DNA of 64,000 bases from Streptomyces armeniacus (GTDB lineage Bacteria; Actinomycetota; Actinomycetes; Streptomycetales; Streptomycetaceae), in NCBI RefSeq assembly GCF_003355155.1, contig NZ_CP031320.1:1-64000 (forward strand), in the 5' to 3' direction. A model generated the notes under the pieces. The model did no database searches. It had not been told where the DNA came from and saw nothing but the letters and a program-made list of their open reading frames with translations. This document shows positions 1 through 8,067 of the stretch, piece by piece; position 1 is the first letter of the stretch; the number at the start of each line of letters is the position of its first letter. Made by a program: the position numbers and the translations under genes.

Positions 1-390
1 GGCGCACGCCGCCGACCAGGCCATCGAGAAGGACGAGAACGTGCACTTCGAGAAGGCGTGGGCCGACCCGGAGTCCGGCACCGTCTACTGCCTCTCCGAG
101 GCGCCGTCCGCCGACGCGGTGCGCCGTATCCACGAGCGGGCGGGCCACCCGGCCGAGGAGGTCCACGAGGTGCCGTTCAGCGTCTGACGCGTACGGCGGC
201 CAAGGCCGTACGCGTCCACGTACGCTCGCGGGCAGGACGCGCAGGCCCCAACGGGCGGGGGGACGAATGACGGGCACGGTGGGCGGCACCGTACACACCA
301 CACGCACCGCGCACACCGCGGATCTGACCGCACCCGAACTCGCGGCTGTCCGCGAGCTGCTCACGCACGCCTTCGACGGCGAGCACGGCG
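1..390. repeat. Tandem duplication, copy 1 (395-bp unit)
   Basis: Bases 1-390 match 396-785 with an offset of exactly 395. The unit holds the end of a DUF4242 gene, the intergenic stretch and the first about 120 bases of an acetyltransferase gene. The copies diverge after base 390, where a short run rich in GAGCACGGC marks the junction. Because 395 is not a multiple of three, both genes lose their frame at the junction. The window begins inside the repeat, so its left limit is unknown; an assembly artefact at a contig edge is possible. Confidence 0.95.
2..187 (+). CDS. DUF4242 (SCO4226-type nickel-binding) protein, 3' part
   Basis: The gene enters from the left edge in frame with codons starting at base 2 and stops at TGA 185-187. 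The visible 61 residues include AIEKDENVHFEKAW, a cysteine in TVYCLSEAPS, and the end HEVPFSV. This pattern matches the small DUF4242 family, whose S. coelicolor member SCO4226 is known as a nickel-binding protein; full members are about 80 to 90 residues. It lies just upstream of a truncated acetyltransferase copy. The function is inferred from family resemblance only. Confidence 0.75.
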   Translation, partial: AHAADQAIEKDENVHFEKAWADPESGTVYCLSEAPSADAVRRIHERAGHPAEEVHEVPFSV

Positions 391-665
391 AGCACGGCGC
401 ACGCCGCCGACCAGGCCATCGAGAAGGACGAGAACGTGCACTTCGAGAAGGCGTGGGCCGACCCGGAGTCCGGCACCGTCTACTGCCTCTCCGAGGCGCC
501 GTCCGCCGACGCGGTGCGCCGTATCCACGAGCGGGCGGGCCACCCGGCCGAGGAGGTCCACGAGGTGCCGTTCAGCGTCTGACGCGTACGGCGGCCAAGG
601 CCGTACGCGTCCACGTACGCTCGCGGGCAGGACGCGCAGGCCCCAACGGGCGGGGGGACGAATGA
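267..665 (+). pseudogene. Truncated aminoglycoside 2'-N-acetyltransferase copy
   Basis: This open frame begins with the same 39 residues as the intact acetyltransferase at 662, up to HAFDGEHG, and then runs out of frame through the second DUF4242 fragment. All catalytic and CoA-binding parts are missing, so it cannot be active. It stops at TGA 663-665, which overlaps the ATG of the intact gene, so ribosomes reading it would be delivered to the true start. It exists only because of the 395-bp duplication. Confidence 0.85.
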
Positions 666-785
666 CGGGCACGGTGGGCGGCACCGTACACACCACACGC
701 ACCGCGCACACCGCGGATCTGACCGCACCCGAACTCGCGGCTGTCCGCGAGCTGCTCACGCACGCCTTCGACGGCGAGCACGGCG
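396..785. repeat. Tandem duplication, copy 2 (395-bp unit)
   Basis: This is the second copy of the unit that begins at base 1. It runs directly into the intact acetyltransferase gene, so this copy carries the native junction on the right. On the left it starts in mid-gene with no promoter or start for the DUF4242 fragment. Confidence 0.95.
397..582 (+). pseudogene. DUF4242 C-terminal fragment (duplicate)
   Basis: This is an exact second copy of the DUF4242 3' end at 2-187, stopping at TGA 580-582. It has no start codon of its own and is not in frame with the truncated acetyltransferase that precedes it, so it is probably not translated as DUF4242 protein. Confidence 0.85.
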
Positions 786-1288
786 CGCACAGCGAACACG
801 GCGCGTACAGCGCGTACAGCGACGAGGACTGGGACCACACCCTGGGCGGCGTCCACGTGCTCCTGTGGGAGCCGGGCCCCGGCGGCGAGGCGGCGCTGAT
901 CGCGCACGCCGCCGTCGTACAGCGGCGCTTCCTGCACCGGGGCAGGGCGCTGCGGACCGGTTACGTGGAAGGCGTCGCCGTACGTCCCGACCGGCAGCGC
1001 CGCGGGTACGGCGGCAGGGTGATGGCGGAGGCGGAACGGTACGTGCGCGGCGGCTACGACCTCGGCGCACTCTCCGCCGCGGACGGCGCCGCCCGCCTCT
1101 ACGCCGCCCGCGGCTGGCAGCCGTGGCGGGGCAGGACGTACGTGCTCGCCCCGGACGGACTGCGGCGCACAGCGGAGGAGGACGACGGCGTGTACGTCCT
1201 GCCGGTGCCGGCGCCGGTGCCGGACGCCCCGCCGCTGGACCTGGACGGCGATCTCGTCTGCGACTGGCGAGACGGCGATGTCTGGTAG
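662..1288 (+). CDS. Aminoglycoside 2'-N-acetyltransferase, AAC(2') family
   Basis: This 208-residue protein is a GNAT-fold enzyme that would acetylate the 2'-amino group of aminoglycosides using acetyl-CoA. It matches the AAC(2') family along its whole length: HTLGGVHVLLWE near residue 60, the conserved GYVEGVAVRPD, the CoA loop region RQRRGYGG, LGALSAADGAARLYAARGW, and the family-typical end CDWRDGDVW. It is somewhat longer than the mycobacterial members because of a Gly/His/Ser-rich N-terminal insertion. The start ATG follows a GGGGGGACGA stretch. Its 3' end overlaps the next gene by 11 bases. Such enzymes can have a housekeeping role as well as giving resistance, so the resistance phenotype is not certain. 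Confidence 0.88.
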   Translation: MTGTVGGTVHTTRTAHTADLTAPELAAVRELLTHAFDGEHGAHSEHGAYSAYSDEDWDHTLGGVHVLLWEPGPGGEAALIAHAAVVQRRFLHRGRALRTGYVEGVAVRPDRQRRGYGGRVMAEAERYVRGGYDLGALSAADGAARLYAARGWQPWRGRTYVLAPDGLRRTAEEDDGVYVLPVPAPVPDAPPLDLDGDLVCDWRDGDVW

Positions 1289-1943
1289 CCCGCGCGGCGC
1301 GGAAGGCGGCACCGCTGGCACCGGCGGTACCGGCGGTACCGGCACAGGCGGCGGCCCCGAGGCCGAGCGCCACGTGTGGGCCGTCCGCACGATGGACGTA
1401 CGCCCCGACGACCGCGTCCTGGAGATCGGCTGCGGCCACGGCGTCGCCGTGAGCCTGGTCGCGGAACGGCTGACCGGCACCGGCCGCATCACCGCGATCG
1501 ACCGTTCCGCGAAGATGGCCGCCGCCGCCCGTACGCGGAACCGCGCGCATGTCGACGCGGGCCGCGCCGTGATCGTGCAGACGGCGATGAACGACGCCGA
1601 CTTCGAACGGGGCGCGTTCGACAAGGTGTTCGCCGCCCACGTCGGCGTGTTCTGGCGCGGCCCGTTCTCCGACGCCGCCCGCGTCGCGGACTGGCTGGCG
1701 CCGCACGGCCGCCTGTACCTCTTCGGGCAGCCGCTCGACGCGGGCCAGGCCCGTTCGGTGGGCGACAGCGTGGCACGGGGCGTGGAACGGGCCGGGTTCG
1801 CCGTACGGGAGGTGCTGATCGGCGACACCGCGCCGCGCCCCACCGTGTGCGTGATCGCGCAGGCCGCGACTGTGACCCCGCCCGCGACCGCGACCGAGGG
1901 CCGCGGGCGACGGCCCGGCGTCAGCCCGCCGCGTACAGCTTGA
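1278..1943 (+). CDS. Class I SAM-dependent methyltransferase
   Basis: The 221-residue protein has a low-complexity Gly/Thr N-terminus and then a Rossmann methyltransferase core. Motif I is VLEIGCGHGVAVSL (about residues 48-61) and the acidic end of strand 2 is ITAIDRS. Later come FDKVFAAHVGVFW and a post-motif APHGRLYLF. No substrate-specific domain is visible. It overlaps the acetyltransferase by 11 bases and is probably co-transcribed with it. Its stop lies 23 bases inside the convergent gene on the other strand. The C-terminal tail after ARPTVCVIAQ-like residues is rich in Ala, Pro and Arg and may be poorly conserved. Confidence 0.8.
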   Translation: MSGSPRGAEGGTAGTGGTGGTGTGGGPEAERHVWAVRTMDVRPDDRVLEIGCGHGVAVSLVAERLTGTGRITAIDRSAKMAAAARTRNRAHVDAGRAVIVQTAMNDADFERGAFDKVFAAHVGVFWRGPFSDAARVADWLAPHGRLYLFGQPLDAGQARSVGDSVARGVERAGFAVREVLIGDTAPRPTVCVIAQAATVTPPATATEGRGRRPGVSPPRTA

Positions 1944-2994
1944 GGTCCACCAGCAGCGCCCGGTGGTCCGAACCGTTCATGTCGACGAACTGCGCGTCCG
2001 CCGCCTCGAACTCCTCGCTCAGCAGCACGTGATCGATCTGCGCGCCGAGCGGCGGCGCCGTGGCGCTCGGCCACGTCGGCGTGCGCGACTGCCCCTGCAG
2101 CCGGGCGGCGTCCCGCAGCCCCGTGTCGAGGATGTCGCGGAACGCGGCGTGGTCCTGGCTCGCGTTGAAGTCACCCGCGAGCAGCGTCGGGCTGTCGCCG
2201 CGGTCGGCGTAGGCGCGCAGCCGGTCCAGTTCGCGGTTCCAGGTCACCAGCCCGTCCGGCATGGGCGGCATCGGGTGCGCGACCTGCACCCGTACCTGCG
2301 TGCCCGCGATGTCCACGACGGCGCCCGGCATGGACAGTTCACCGGGTACGGGCTCGGTGCTGCGCAGCGGGTACGTGCTCAGCAGCGCGGAACCGTCCGC
2401 GCCGTTGCCCGGGGCGATCACCCGGTGCGGGTACGCCTCCCGCATCTCGGCCGTACGCAGCGCCGCCGCGCACTTCCGTTCGCACTCCTGCACCGACACC
2501 AGCTGCGGACGCTCCCGGCGCAGCGCGCTCACCAGCTGCCGCGTGGCGTCGCCGTACTCCAGGTTCGCGGTCAGCACCCGGAACCGCGCCGTCGGCGGTT
2601 CCTCACGCGGTGCCGGCGCGTCCGCCCCGTACGGCCGGATGAACCACCCCGTCGCCGCCAGCACCGCCACCGCCCACAGCATCACGAACCAGCGCCGCCC
2701 CAGCACCGCGGCCAGCAGCGCCAGCCAGCCCGGCGCCAGGAACCACGGCAGGAACGCCAGCAGTTGAGGCACGGGCGTCGGCCCGTCCGCGTCAGCGATC
2801 CGGAACCCGAGCGGCACGCTGACCGGCAGCAGCAGGAGCACGCCGAGCCCGGCGAGCACCCGCCCCCGCCGCGTACGGGCGGCACGCCGCGCCGAGGCGT
2901 CCAGCCCGCGCCGGTCGGGCGCGGTGTCCGCCTCGGGCCGCAGCTCGGGCGGCGTCTCACCCCGGTACTCGTAGTCGTCCTGCCCCGTGTACAC
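1921..2994 (-). CDS. Membrane-anchored endonuclease/exonuclease/phosphatase-fold protein
   Basis: This 357-residue protein has three hydrophobic segments in the first 125 residues (VLAGLGVLLLLPVSV, LLAFLPWFLAPGWLALLAAVL, WAVAVLAATGWF) followed by an EEP domain. The domain shows the classical order TANLEYG, SVQECE (metal-binding Glu), LAGDFNAS, QIDHVLLS and SDHRALLVDL (catalytic Asp-His). The catalytic part should lie outside the membrane. Family members cleave phosphodiesters of nucleic acids or lipids, and the substrate cannot be named here. Translation starts with GTG 2994. It is convergent with the methyltransferase and overlaps it by 23 bases. Confidence 0.82.
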   Translation of the reverse strand: MYTGQDDYEYRGETPPELRPEADTAPDRRGLDASARRAARTRRGRVLAGLGVLLLLPVSVPLGFRIADADGPTPVPQLLAFLPWFLAPGWLALLAAVLGRRWFVMLWAVAVLAATGWFIRPYGADAPAPREEPPTARFRVLTANLEYGDATRQLVSALRRERPQLVSVQECERKCAAALRTAEMREAYPHRVIAPGNGADGSALLSTYPLRSTEPVPGELSMPGAVVDIAGTQVRVQVAHPMPPMPDGLVTWNRELDRLRAYADRGDSPTLLAGDFNASQDHAAFRDILDTGLRDAARLQGQSRTPTWPSATAPPLGAQIDHVLLSEEFEAADAQFVDMNGSDHRALLVDLKLYAAG

Positions 2995-3073
2995 GCCCCT
3001 GATGGTGCCCTACCCCGCGCCGCGCCCGCGCCACGGGGCCGCCGCGCGTCGCCCGCGCGGACCGCCGATGTGA

Positions 3074-4690
3074 TCACGGTGAGGGGTTCGCGGGGTGCGT
3101 GGCGTTCATGGCCTGCGTCGCCTGCGCGAGACTCAACTCGCCGAGGATGCGGGTCAGGTCCGCGGGGGCGGCCGCGAGGCGGACCGGCTTGCCCGCGTCG
3201 TCCAGTACGGCGATGTGCCAGCCGCGGGAGACGGTGTCGCCGTCGTCGCCACGTACGCGCCGCACTTCCCCGACCGTGAGCCGCGCCACCGGGATGGTCT
3301 TCGCCGCGAACCGTCCCGGCCCGGAGTGGGGCGTCACCGCGGGCGGCCCGTCACCGAGGACGATGTGCGTGCCGAAACCGCGCGGGTTGTAGTCCGTGTG
3401 CTCCAGGAAGCGCGCGGCCAGGAACACCGGCCCCGTCTTCGGCCCCGACCGCCGTCCCGTCTTCCCGGCGGGCGTCCGGGACTCCCGGGGAGTACGTACG
3501 CGGGTGGCCCGCCAGGCCCAGGCGAAGAGGCCCAGGGAGACCAGCGAGCCCCCGGCCGCCCACGCGAGCGCCGTCGCCGTGGGAGAGGTGAACAGGGTCG
3601 TGGGGTGGAACCAGCACAGCGGCAGCACCCACAGGGCCGTACCGGCGAGCGCCCCCGCGAACGGCAGCGCCGACGGAAGCACCTCGTCGTCCGGCAGCAG
3701 CCGCCGCCCGCGCACGCGCACCACCACGCGCGCGGCGGGGTAGCCCGCGATGAGGGCCAGAGTCGCCGCGACAACGGCCACGTCCCTGGCGGGGGTGACG
3801 TGCTCGCGCCACACGTGATGCTCTCCGGCGACCTCCCGCACCTCGCGGTTCCAGATGGTCAGTTCGACGCGGTCGCCGGACTCGAACCCCCGGGCGCCCT
3901 CGTACGAGACGCGGAGCCGGTTCAGCGGCCGGTCGTCGGTGAAGTACAGCCAGCTCGGCTTCTTGGGCCGGTTCGCGTCGGTCTTCTCGATCACGGCCGG
4001 AACGGTCGCCAGGCACTCGTCGCGCTCGGCGGCGGGCGTCCCGGCGGTGCACGGGGCCGCCGACCGCCACGCCTGCTGGTTCGACTCGACGCCGGGCACG
4101 AACCACGCGGCCAGGCCCGCCCCCGCGAGCAGCAACACGCACAGACTCAGCGGCCCGGCCCAGCCGCCGCTCCCGGCGGTGCGGTGCGAGATGACGGGGA
4201 GATGGCTCGACTCCGGCGCCCCGTGCCGCGCGTGCAGCACCCGGAACGCGTCCACCTTCGCGTCGAAGTCCGGGTCCTCGCGCTCCCAGCTCTGCGGCTG
4301 CGGCAGGAGCCACGTGCGCCCGTCGCGCAGCGAGAGGTCGACGCGGCGGGCCAGTTCGACGTGGTGATTGTGCTCGTGCTTCAGGCGGATGCGCAGGTCG
4401 GCGATGTCCGTCCACGGCACGCTGCGGCGGCGCAGCAGCGTACGGGAGTGGACGCCGTACGAGTCGGCGCGCACGCGGGCGGTGACCGCGTACAGCGCCG
4501 CGACACCTCCCAGCGCGAGGACGAGTCCGGCACCGAGCCACACGTCCAGGAGGCCGCCCCCGTGCACGACGCGCACCACACGTACTGCGGCCAGACCGGC
4601 CCCGGCCGCACCGAGCCCGACGAAAAACCACAGAACCCCCTGCCAACGGGGACGGCAGGTGACTTCCCGGACATTGTTCATGCCAGTCAC
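3074..4690 (-). CDS. Multi-pass membrane protein with PH-like domain
   Basis: The 538-residue protein has two membrane segments near the N-terminus (GVLWFFVGLGAAGAGLAAV and LGAGLVLALGGVAALYAV). Next comes a segment resembling a bacterial PH domain (SYGVHSRTLLRRRSVPWTDIADL). Further membrane spans follow at about residues 178-195, 300-320 and 345-400, with a cytosolic tail. A Cys pair in an extracytoplasmic loop (APCTAGTP and RDECLATV) may form a disulfide. I do not recognise a specific function. GTG 4690 and ATG 4681 are both possible starts; the ATG is nearer to an AGGGTG stretch. Confidence 0.6.
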   Translation of the reverse strand: MTGMNNVREVTCRPRWQGVLWFFVGLGAAGAGLAAVRVVRVVHGGGLLDVWLGAGLVLALGGVAALYAVTARVRADSYGVHSRTLLRRRSVPWTDIADLRIRLKHEHNHHVELARRVDLSLRDGRTWLLPQPQSWEREDPDFDAKVDAFRVLHARHGAPESSHLPVISHRTAGSGGWAGPLSLCVLLLAGAGLAAWFVPGVESNQQAWRSAAPCTAGTPAAERDECLATVPAVIEKTDANRPKKPSWLYFTDDRPLNRLRVSYEGARGFESGDRVELTIWNREVREVAGEHHVWREHVTPARDVAVVAATLALIAGYPAARVVVRVRGRRLLPDDEVLPSALPFAGALAGTALWVLPLCWFHPTTLFTSPTATALAWAAGGSLVSLGLFAWAWRATRVRTPRESRTPAGKTGRRSGPKTGPVFLAARFLEHTDYNPRGFGTHIVLGDGPPAVTPHSGPGRFAAKTIPVARLTVGEVRRVRGDDGDTVSRGWHIAVLDDAGKPVRLAAAPADLTRILGELSLAQATQAMNATHPANPSP

Positions 4691-4776
4691 CCTGCCAGCG
4701 GCGGTGCGCCCGCGCTTGTACGGCGTCCGGCAGCCACGGACACCATGTCACTGCCGGGTGCTGCCCGCCTTGACGA

Positions 4777-5028
4777 TCAGTGCCGCGCGCCCGCCGCGTG
4801 CGCGACGAACGCCGCCCAGGCGTCGGGGGTGAGGGCCAGCCCGGGGCGGCGGGTGTCCTTGGAGTCCCGTACGTGCACGGTCTGCGGGCAGGTGGCGACC
4901 TCTACGCAGTTGTCGCCCCCGCTGCCGCTGTGGCTGCTCCTGCGCCATTCCATCGCGACTTCCAGACAGTTGTCTCCGTCGCTGCCGCTGTAGCTGCTCT
5001 TGAACCATGCCAACTGTTCAACGCTCAT
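4777..5028 (-). CDS. DUF397 protein with a duplicated N-terminal motif
   Basis: The 83-residue acidic protein belongs to DUF397, the small partner of WhiJ-type XRE regulators in Streptomyces. Unusually, the family motif occurs twice: FKSSYSGSDGDNCLEVA at residues 9-25 and WRRSSHSGSGGDNCVEVA at 28-45. A single DUF397 remainder follows (VHVRDSKD, LALTPDAWAAFV). ATG 5028 overlaps the stop of the XRE gene (ATGA), which implies translational coupling. A longer upstream open frame in this reading is only the shadow of the XRE gene. The tandem motif could reflect an in-frame duplication of about 57 bases. Confidence 0.88.
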   Translation of the reverse strand: MSVEQLAWFKSSYSGSDGDNCLEVAMEWRRSSHSGSGGDNCVEVATCPQTVHVRDSKDTRRPGLALTPDAWAAFVAHAAGARH

Positions 5029-5840
5029 AACGCTCCTCGCAGTTGCTCCAGGAGTGCCACCGTAGCGGCGTGACTGAGGGCCTGCGAGCGGAGCATGCCG
5101 TAGCGCTGGAGCAGCGTGCTCACGTCCGCAGAGGCGGCGAGCAGACTGCTGGAGAGCTGCCCTTCGGTGTAGCCGATCCACTGGTGGTCCTGGGTCTCGG
5201 CCAGATACATCAAGCCGTCGGCACCAGCGTGTTCCTCTTGTCGCAGCGGCATCACCTGGATCTCGATGTTGCGTCGTTCACCCTGACCCAGCAGGTGATC
5301 GACGAGGGCCTTCGCGACCCCCGGCCCTCCTGCCCGCCTCTCCAATAGCGCCTGTTCGATGATGAAGCTGAAGGCCGTGCCAGGGCGCTCCGTAAGGAGT
5401 TGCTGCCGTTCCAGGCGGGCTGTCACCTGGCGCTCGATGTGGTCCTCTGTGAGCGGTGGCAATCTCCGCTCAAAGAGTGCCCTGATGTACGGCTCGGGCT
5501 GCAACAGGCCCGGGATCGCCCGGCATTCATAGGCGCAAAGCGAGATCGCGTCTTCCTCAATGCTCGCCCACTGCTGGAACCAGGACGCGAGCCCCTGCCT
5601 GCGCGTCAGATACCGCGCGGCCGCGCGCAGCACGCGCGGAGCCTCAAGCGTCGCGCCCGCGCGTTCCACGAAACGCTGGGGCGGATACCGTTTCCCCTGC
5701 TCGAGTTTCGCCACGTAGTGCACCGAATACCGCACCTTCTCGGCGAACTCCTCCTGCGTCAGGCCCGCTTCCTCCCGCAGTGCCTTCAGCACCGCCCCGA
5801 AGCCCCTGAGGCTGTCCGAGACTTCCGGCTCTGCTCCCAT
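5025..5840 (-). CDS. XRE-family regulator with DUF5753 (WhiJ/AbaA type)
   Basis: The 271-residue protein has an N-terminal helix-turn-helix (LKALREEAGLTQEEFAEKV, then YVAKLEQGKRYPP, residues 17-55). A DUF5753 domain with the recognisable AIPGLLQPEPYIRALF and QVTARLERQQLL fills the rest. It represents the common Streptomyces regulator paired with a DUF397 protein and an anti-sigma-like ATPase; S. coelicolor WhiJ, of this family, acts in developmental control. It is translationally coupled to the DUF397 gene downstream and divergent from the ATPase gene. The 170-base divergent region contains a short palindrome at 5913-5927. Confidence 0.9.
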   Translation of the reverse strand: MGAEPEVSDSLRGFGAVLKALREEAGLTQEEFAEKVRYSVHYVAKLEQGKRYPPQRFVERAGATLEAPRVLRAAARYLTRRQGLASWFQQWASIEEDAISLCAYECRAIPGLLQPEPYIRALFERRLPPLTEDHIERQVTARLERQQLLTERPGTAFSFIIEQALLERRAGGPGVAKALVDHLLGQGERRNIEIQVMPLRQEEHAGADGLMYLAETQDHQWIGYTEGQLSSSLLAASADVSTLLQRYGMLRSQALSHAATVALLEQLRGAL

Positions 5841-5912
5841 GCCGCCCGCCCATTCCGGTGCGCGTTCCCGTGCCCGTTCCGCCGAACATCAACTGGCTCA
5901 TCATCGTCACGT

Positions 5913-5927
5913 AGGGTGACCGACCCT
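5913..5927. promoter_or_regulatory. Short palindrome in the divergent XRE/ATPase promoter region
   Basis: AGGGT-GACCG-ACCCT lies between the divergent starts at 5840 and 6011. It could be an operator for the adjacent XRE regulator. The half-sites are only five bases, so this is a guess from position and symmetry. Confidence 0.3.
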
Positions 5928-6010
5928 GTCCAGAGCGTCAACCAGTACAAGCGGGGCTGTACCAGGGCTGGTCCTGTCCGGCGCCCCGGCCGGTCGCGAC
6001 GCTCGGCCGC

Positions 6011-6502
6011 ATGACAGCCCAGCACGCCCAAACCCCCGCGATCGTACGTACGTTCAGGCAGCAGCTCAGCTCCACCCGGCGCGGCGCCCGCCTCGCGCGG
6101 CGGCTCGCCGCGCAGCAGCTGGACGCGTGGAGCGTCCCGTACGGCTCGGACACGTCGGACACCGTGTCGCTGATCGTGTCCGAACTGGCGGCGAACGCCG
6201 CGCTCCACGGCCGTACGCGCGGCCGGGACTTCCGGCTCACGCTCGCCGTCACGGACGACGACCGGCTGCGTATCGAGGTGTCTGACACCCGCCCCGAACG
6301 CCTCCCTACGGCTGCCGATCAGACACCGTCCCCGCATTCCGAATCGGGCCGGGGTCTGCTGCTCGTGCGCGCGCTGGCGGACCGCTGGGGCGTACGGGAG
6401 GGGCCGCCCCCGCTGAAGACCGTATGGGCGGAGGTCCCACTGCCGTCCGGTACGGGTCGCGCGCCCAAGTGCGGCCGCCCTGTCACCTCTGGCGAGGGCT
6501 GA
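6011..6502 (+). CDS. Anti-sigma-factor-like ATP-binding protein (HATPase_c)
   Basis: The 163-residue protein is a single histidine-kinase-type ATPase domain. It has an N box (LIVSELAANAALHG, about residues 55-70), a G1 box reduced to IEVSDTRPE, and a G2 box SGRGLLLVRALADRWGV. It has no phosphoacceptor domain, which fits the RsbW/SpoIIAB-like group that is abundant in Streptomyces. In WhiJ-type loci this protein accompanies the XRE and DUF397 genes, as it does here in divergent orientation. Kinase activity and a sigma-factor partner are not shown by the sequence. Confidence 0.85.
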   Translation: MTAQHAQTPAIVRTFRQQLSSTRRGARLARRLAAQQLDAWSVPYGSDTSDTVSLIVSELAANAALHGRTRGRDFRLTLAVTDDDRLRIEVSDTRPERLPTAADQTPSPHSESGRGLLLVRALADRWGVREGPPPLKTVWAEVPLPSGTGRAPKCGRPVTSGEG

Positions 6503-6637
6503 GGAATCTCGTCGTTGACTTGTTCGCTGGCTTATCAACCCTCTCGCGCGAAATTGTGGGGCCCGAGCGGGCCCAGCCTGCGCCTGTCTTGAACATGTAG
6601 TTGGGTCTCGCACGTCGTCTACTCTGGGAGAAGCGCC

Positions 6638-7069
6638 GTGCTGACCTGGGAGGACCTCCGCAAGAGGACCGGCGCACTGGACTGGTTGGCAGAGATTACG
6701 GTGGACGTGGACAAGATTCGCGACGAAGCGGAGCGCTACTACAATCAGGCCGACGCGAGCTATTCCCATGCTGCGAAGATCGAGAGCGATGCTCGCGACG
6801 CATGCCTCGCAGAACTAGGGAAAGCGTATCGGTCTCTGCCGGACTTCCGAGGTGATATCCCGCACCCGTCGAAGCTGCTGGCAGGGATTCCGGCATTGCG
6901 GAAGGAAGTGGCCGAAGCGGCGGACGACCCCAACGTCGCGCTCCCAGGATCCGGGCCGAAGGTCGATGGCATCACGCCGATTCCTGATGATGAACGCGTG
7001 TCAGCGAAGCTGCGCGATATACGTTCACGACTGGACGGACTGCCGGATGCGAAGGACCACAACTACTGA
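6638..7069 (+). CDS. Hypothetical helical protein, possible N-part of a muramidase-like protein
   Basis: The 143-residue product starts at GTG 6638, eight bases after GGGAG. The first 70 residues are predicted to be helical with heptad-like spacing (VDVDKIRDEAERYYNQA and AKIESDARDACLAELGKAY). This resembles the helical N-terminal modules of exported actinobacterial toxins or WXG-like proteins, but no WXG motif is present. Its TGA stop (7067-7069) is in frame with the muramidase-like sequence that follows, so the two may once have been one protein. Base composition is visibly less GC-rich than its neighbours, which suggests transfer. Function is unknown. Confidence 0.6.
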   Translation: MLTWEDLRKRTGALDWLAEITVDVDKIRDEAERYYNQADASYSHAAKIESDARDACLAELGKAYRSLPDFRGDIPHPSKLLAGIPALRKEVAEAADDPNVALPGSGPKVDGITPIPDDERVSAKLRDIRSRLDGLPDAKDHNY

Positions 7070-7649
7070 CTTCCTTCGAACTCCGATGAAGAGCGGCGGG
7101 ACTGGATCCACCACAATCGAGAACACATCAAGGACGCCGCCGCGTACACCGGGCTGCCGCCGGACATGATTGCCGGGATCGCCTGGCAAGAGGTGCAGGG
7201 GGATCCCGGCTGGGTCGACGACGTGAGTGACAACTACCGGCAGAACCAACACGATGCGGGCTGGGTGACCCAGTGGGTCGCTGGCAAGGTCGGCCTCGAT
7301 GGTGAAGCCGACGAGACCTCCATGGGCCCCATGGCAATCCAGATCAGACGCTCGGCGGAAGTCCTGGGCTACGATCCGGCCAATATGACCGACGCTCAGC
7401 GAGACGAGGTCGAGGCCGCCCACGCAGAATCCGGGGACGAACATCTACATTGCGTCGGAGTACCTGGCTCAGCTGAAGGCGGAGAGTGAGTTCGCGGACG
7501 TGCCCGCAAGTGAGATGACGACTCAGCAGTATCAGGAGCTCGCTGCGAGGTACAACGGTGGCCCCTACTGGGAGAGCGACGCGGCGCAGGCATACGGCCG
7601 CGGGTTCAACAACAACGTCGATGACGCGAGGCGGGCTCTGCGTGACTAG
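7070..7649 (+). pseudogene. Muramidase/transglycosylase-like gene broken by stop and frameshift
   Basis: Reading in frame straight after the TGA at 7067 gives RRDWIHHNREHIKDAAAYTG, PPDMIAGIAWQEVQGD and SMGPMAIQIR, a pattern like lysozyme/transglycosylase folds with a Glu in the WQE motif. The frame continues to DEVEAA at 7420, then one extra C in the CCC run 7419-7421 throws it off. Removing that base restores TQNPGTNIYIASEYLAQL, then YNGGPYWESDAAQAYG, ending at TAG 7647-7649. No start codon exists between the upstream stop and ATG 7166. Sequencing error at either lesion is possible. The gene sits in the low-GC patch. Confidence 0.72.
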
Positions 7650-7968
7650 GTCCGGCGCGGAGCCCGTGTCCGGTCGGGCGGCAGCGCACGGCTTGACCGT
7701 GCTGTGTGCCCTGGTCCTGGTCGCTCTGAACGGTGTTGGCGGTTTCTTCGTCCTCAACGCGCTCATGACCGCGTCAGAGGGTTCGTGGGACACCACGGCG
7801 ACCGACACCGTCCGGCTGATGGCGGTTCTCGGTATCGCGAGCGAACTGCTGGCCGCAGGGCTCACTGCGGCGTTCGTCGCTGTGGCCCGGCTGCGGTGCT
7901 GGTGGTACGCCGTTCCTGCGGCTCTGATCACCGTCGCGGTCCTCCGCATGGTGTTCGCGGCGGCGTAG
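7642..7968 (+). CDS. Small membrane protein
   Basis: A GTG at 7642, overlapping the stop of the broken muramidase-like gene, gives a 108-residue protein. It has three hydrophobic segments: LTVLCALVLVALNGVGGFFVL, VLGIASELLAAGLTAAFVAVA and WWYAVPAALITVAVLRMVF. The same frame can be extended upstream to ATG 7558, but that part only shadows the muramidase-like gene. No family is recognised. The overlap suggests it belonged to the same transcription unit and may have been an accessory or immunity-like membrane partner, which is inference only. Confidence 0.6.
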   Translation: MTRSGAEPVSGRAAAHGLTVLCALVLVALNGVGGFFVLNALMTASEGSWDTTATDTVRLMAVLGIASELLAAGLTAAFVAVARLRCWWYAVPAALITVAVLRMVFAAA

Positions 7969-8067
7969 CGGCGGCGGCGCGACGCGGAGGCCGCTTGAGT
8001 GGGCATCGAGCGGCGCTGCACCCGTTGAGGACCGGGATCGTCCGCAAGGGACCGTAGCGTCGTGGGC

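Noticed and set aside
2261..2767. Plus-strand open frame opposite the EEP gene
   Set aside because: It is antisense to a clear gene and has no recognisable protein features.
7086..7169. ATG 7086 as start of the muramidase-like gene
   Set aside because: It is in another frame and meets a stop at 7169 without muramidase-like residues.
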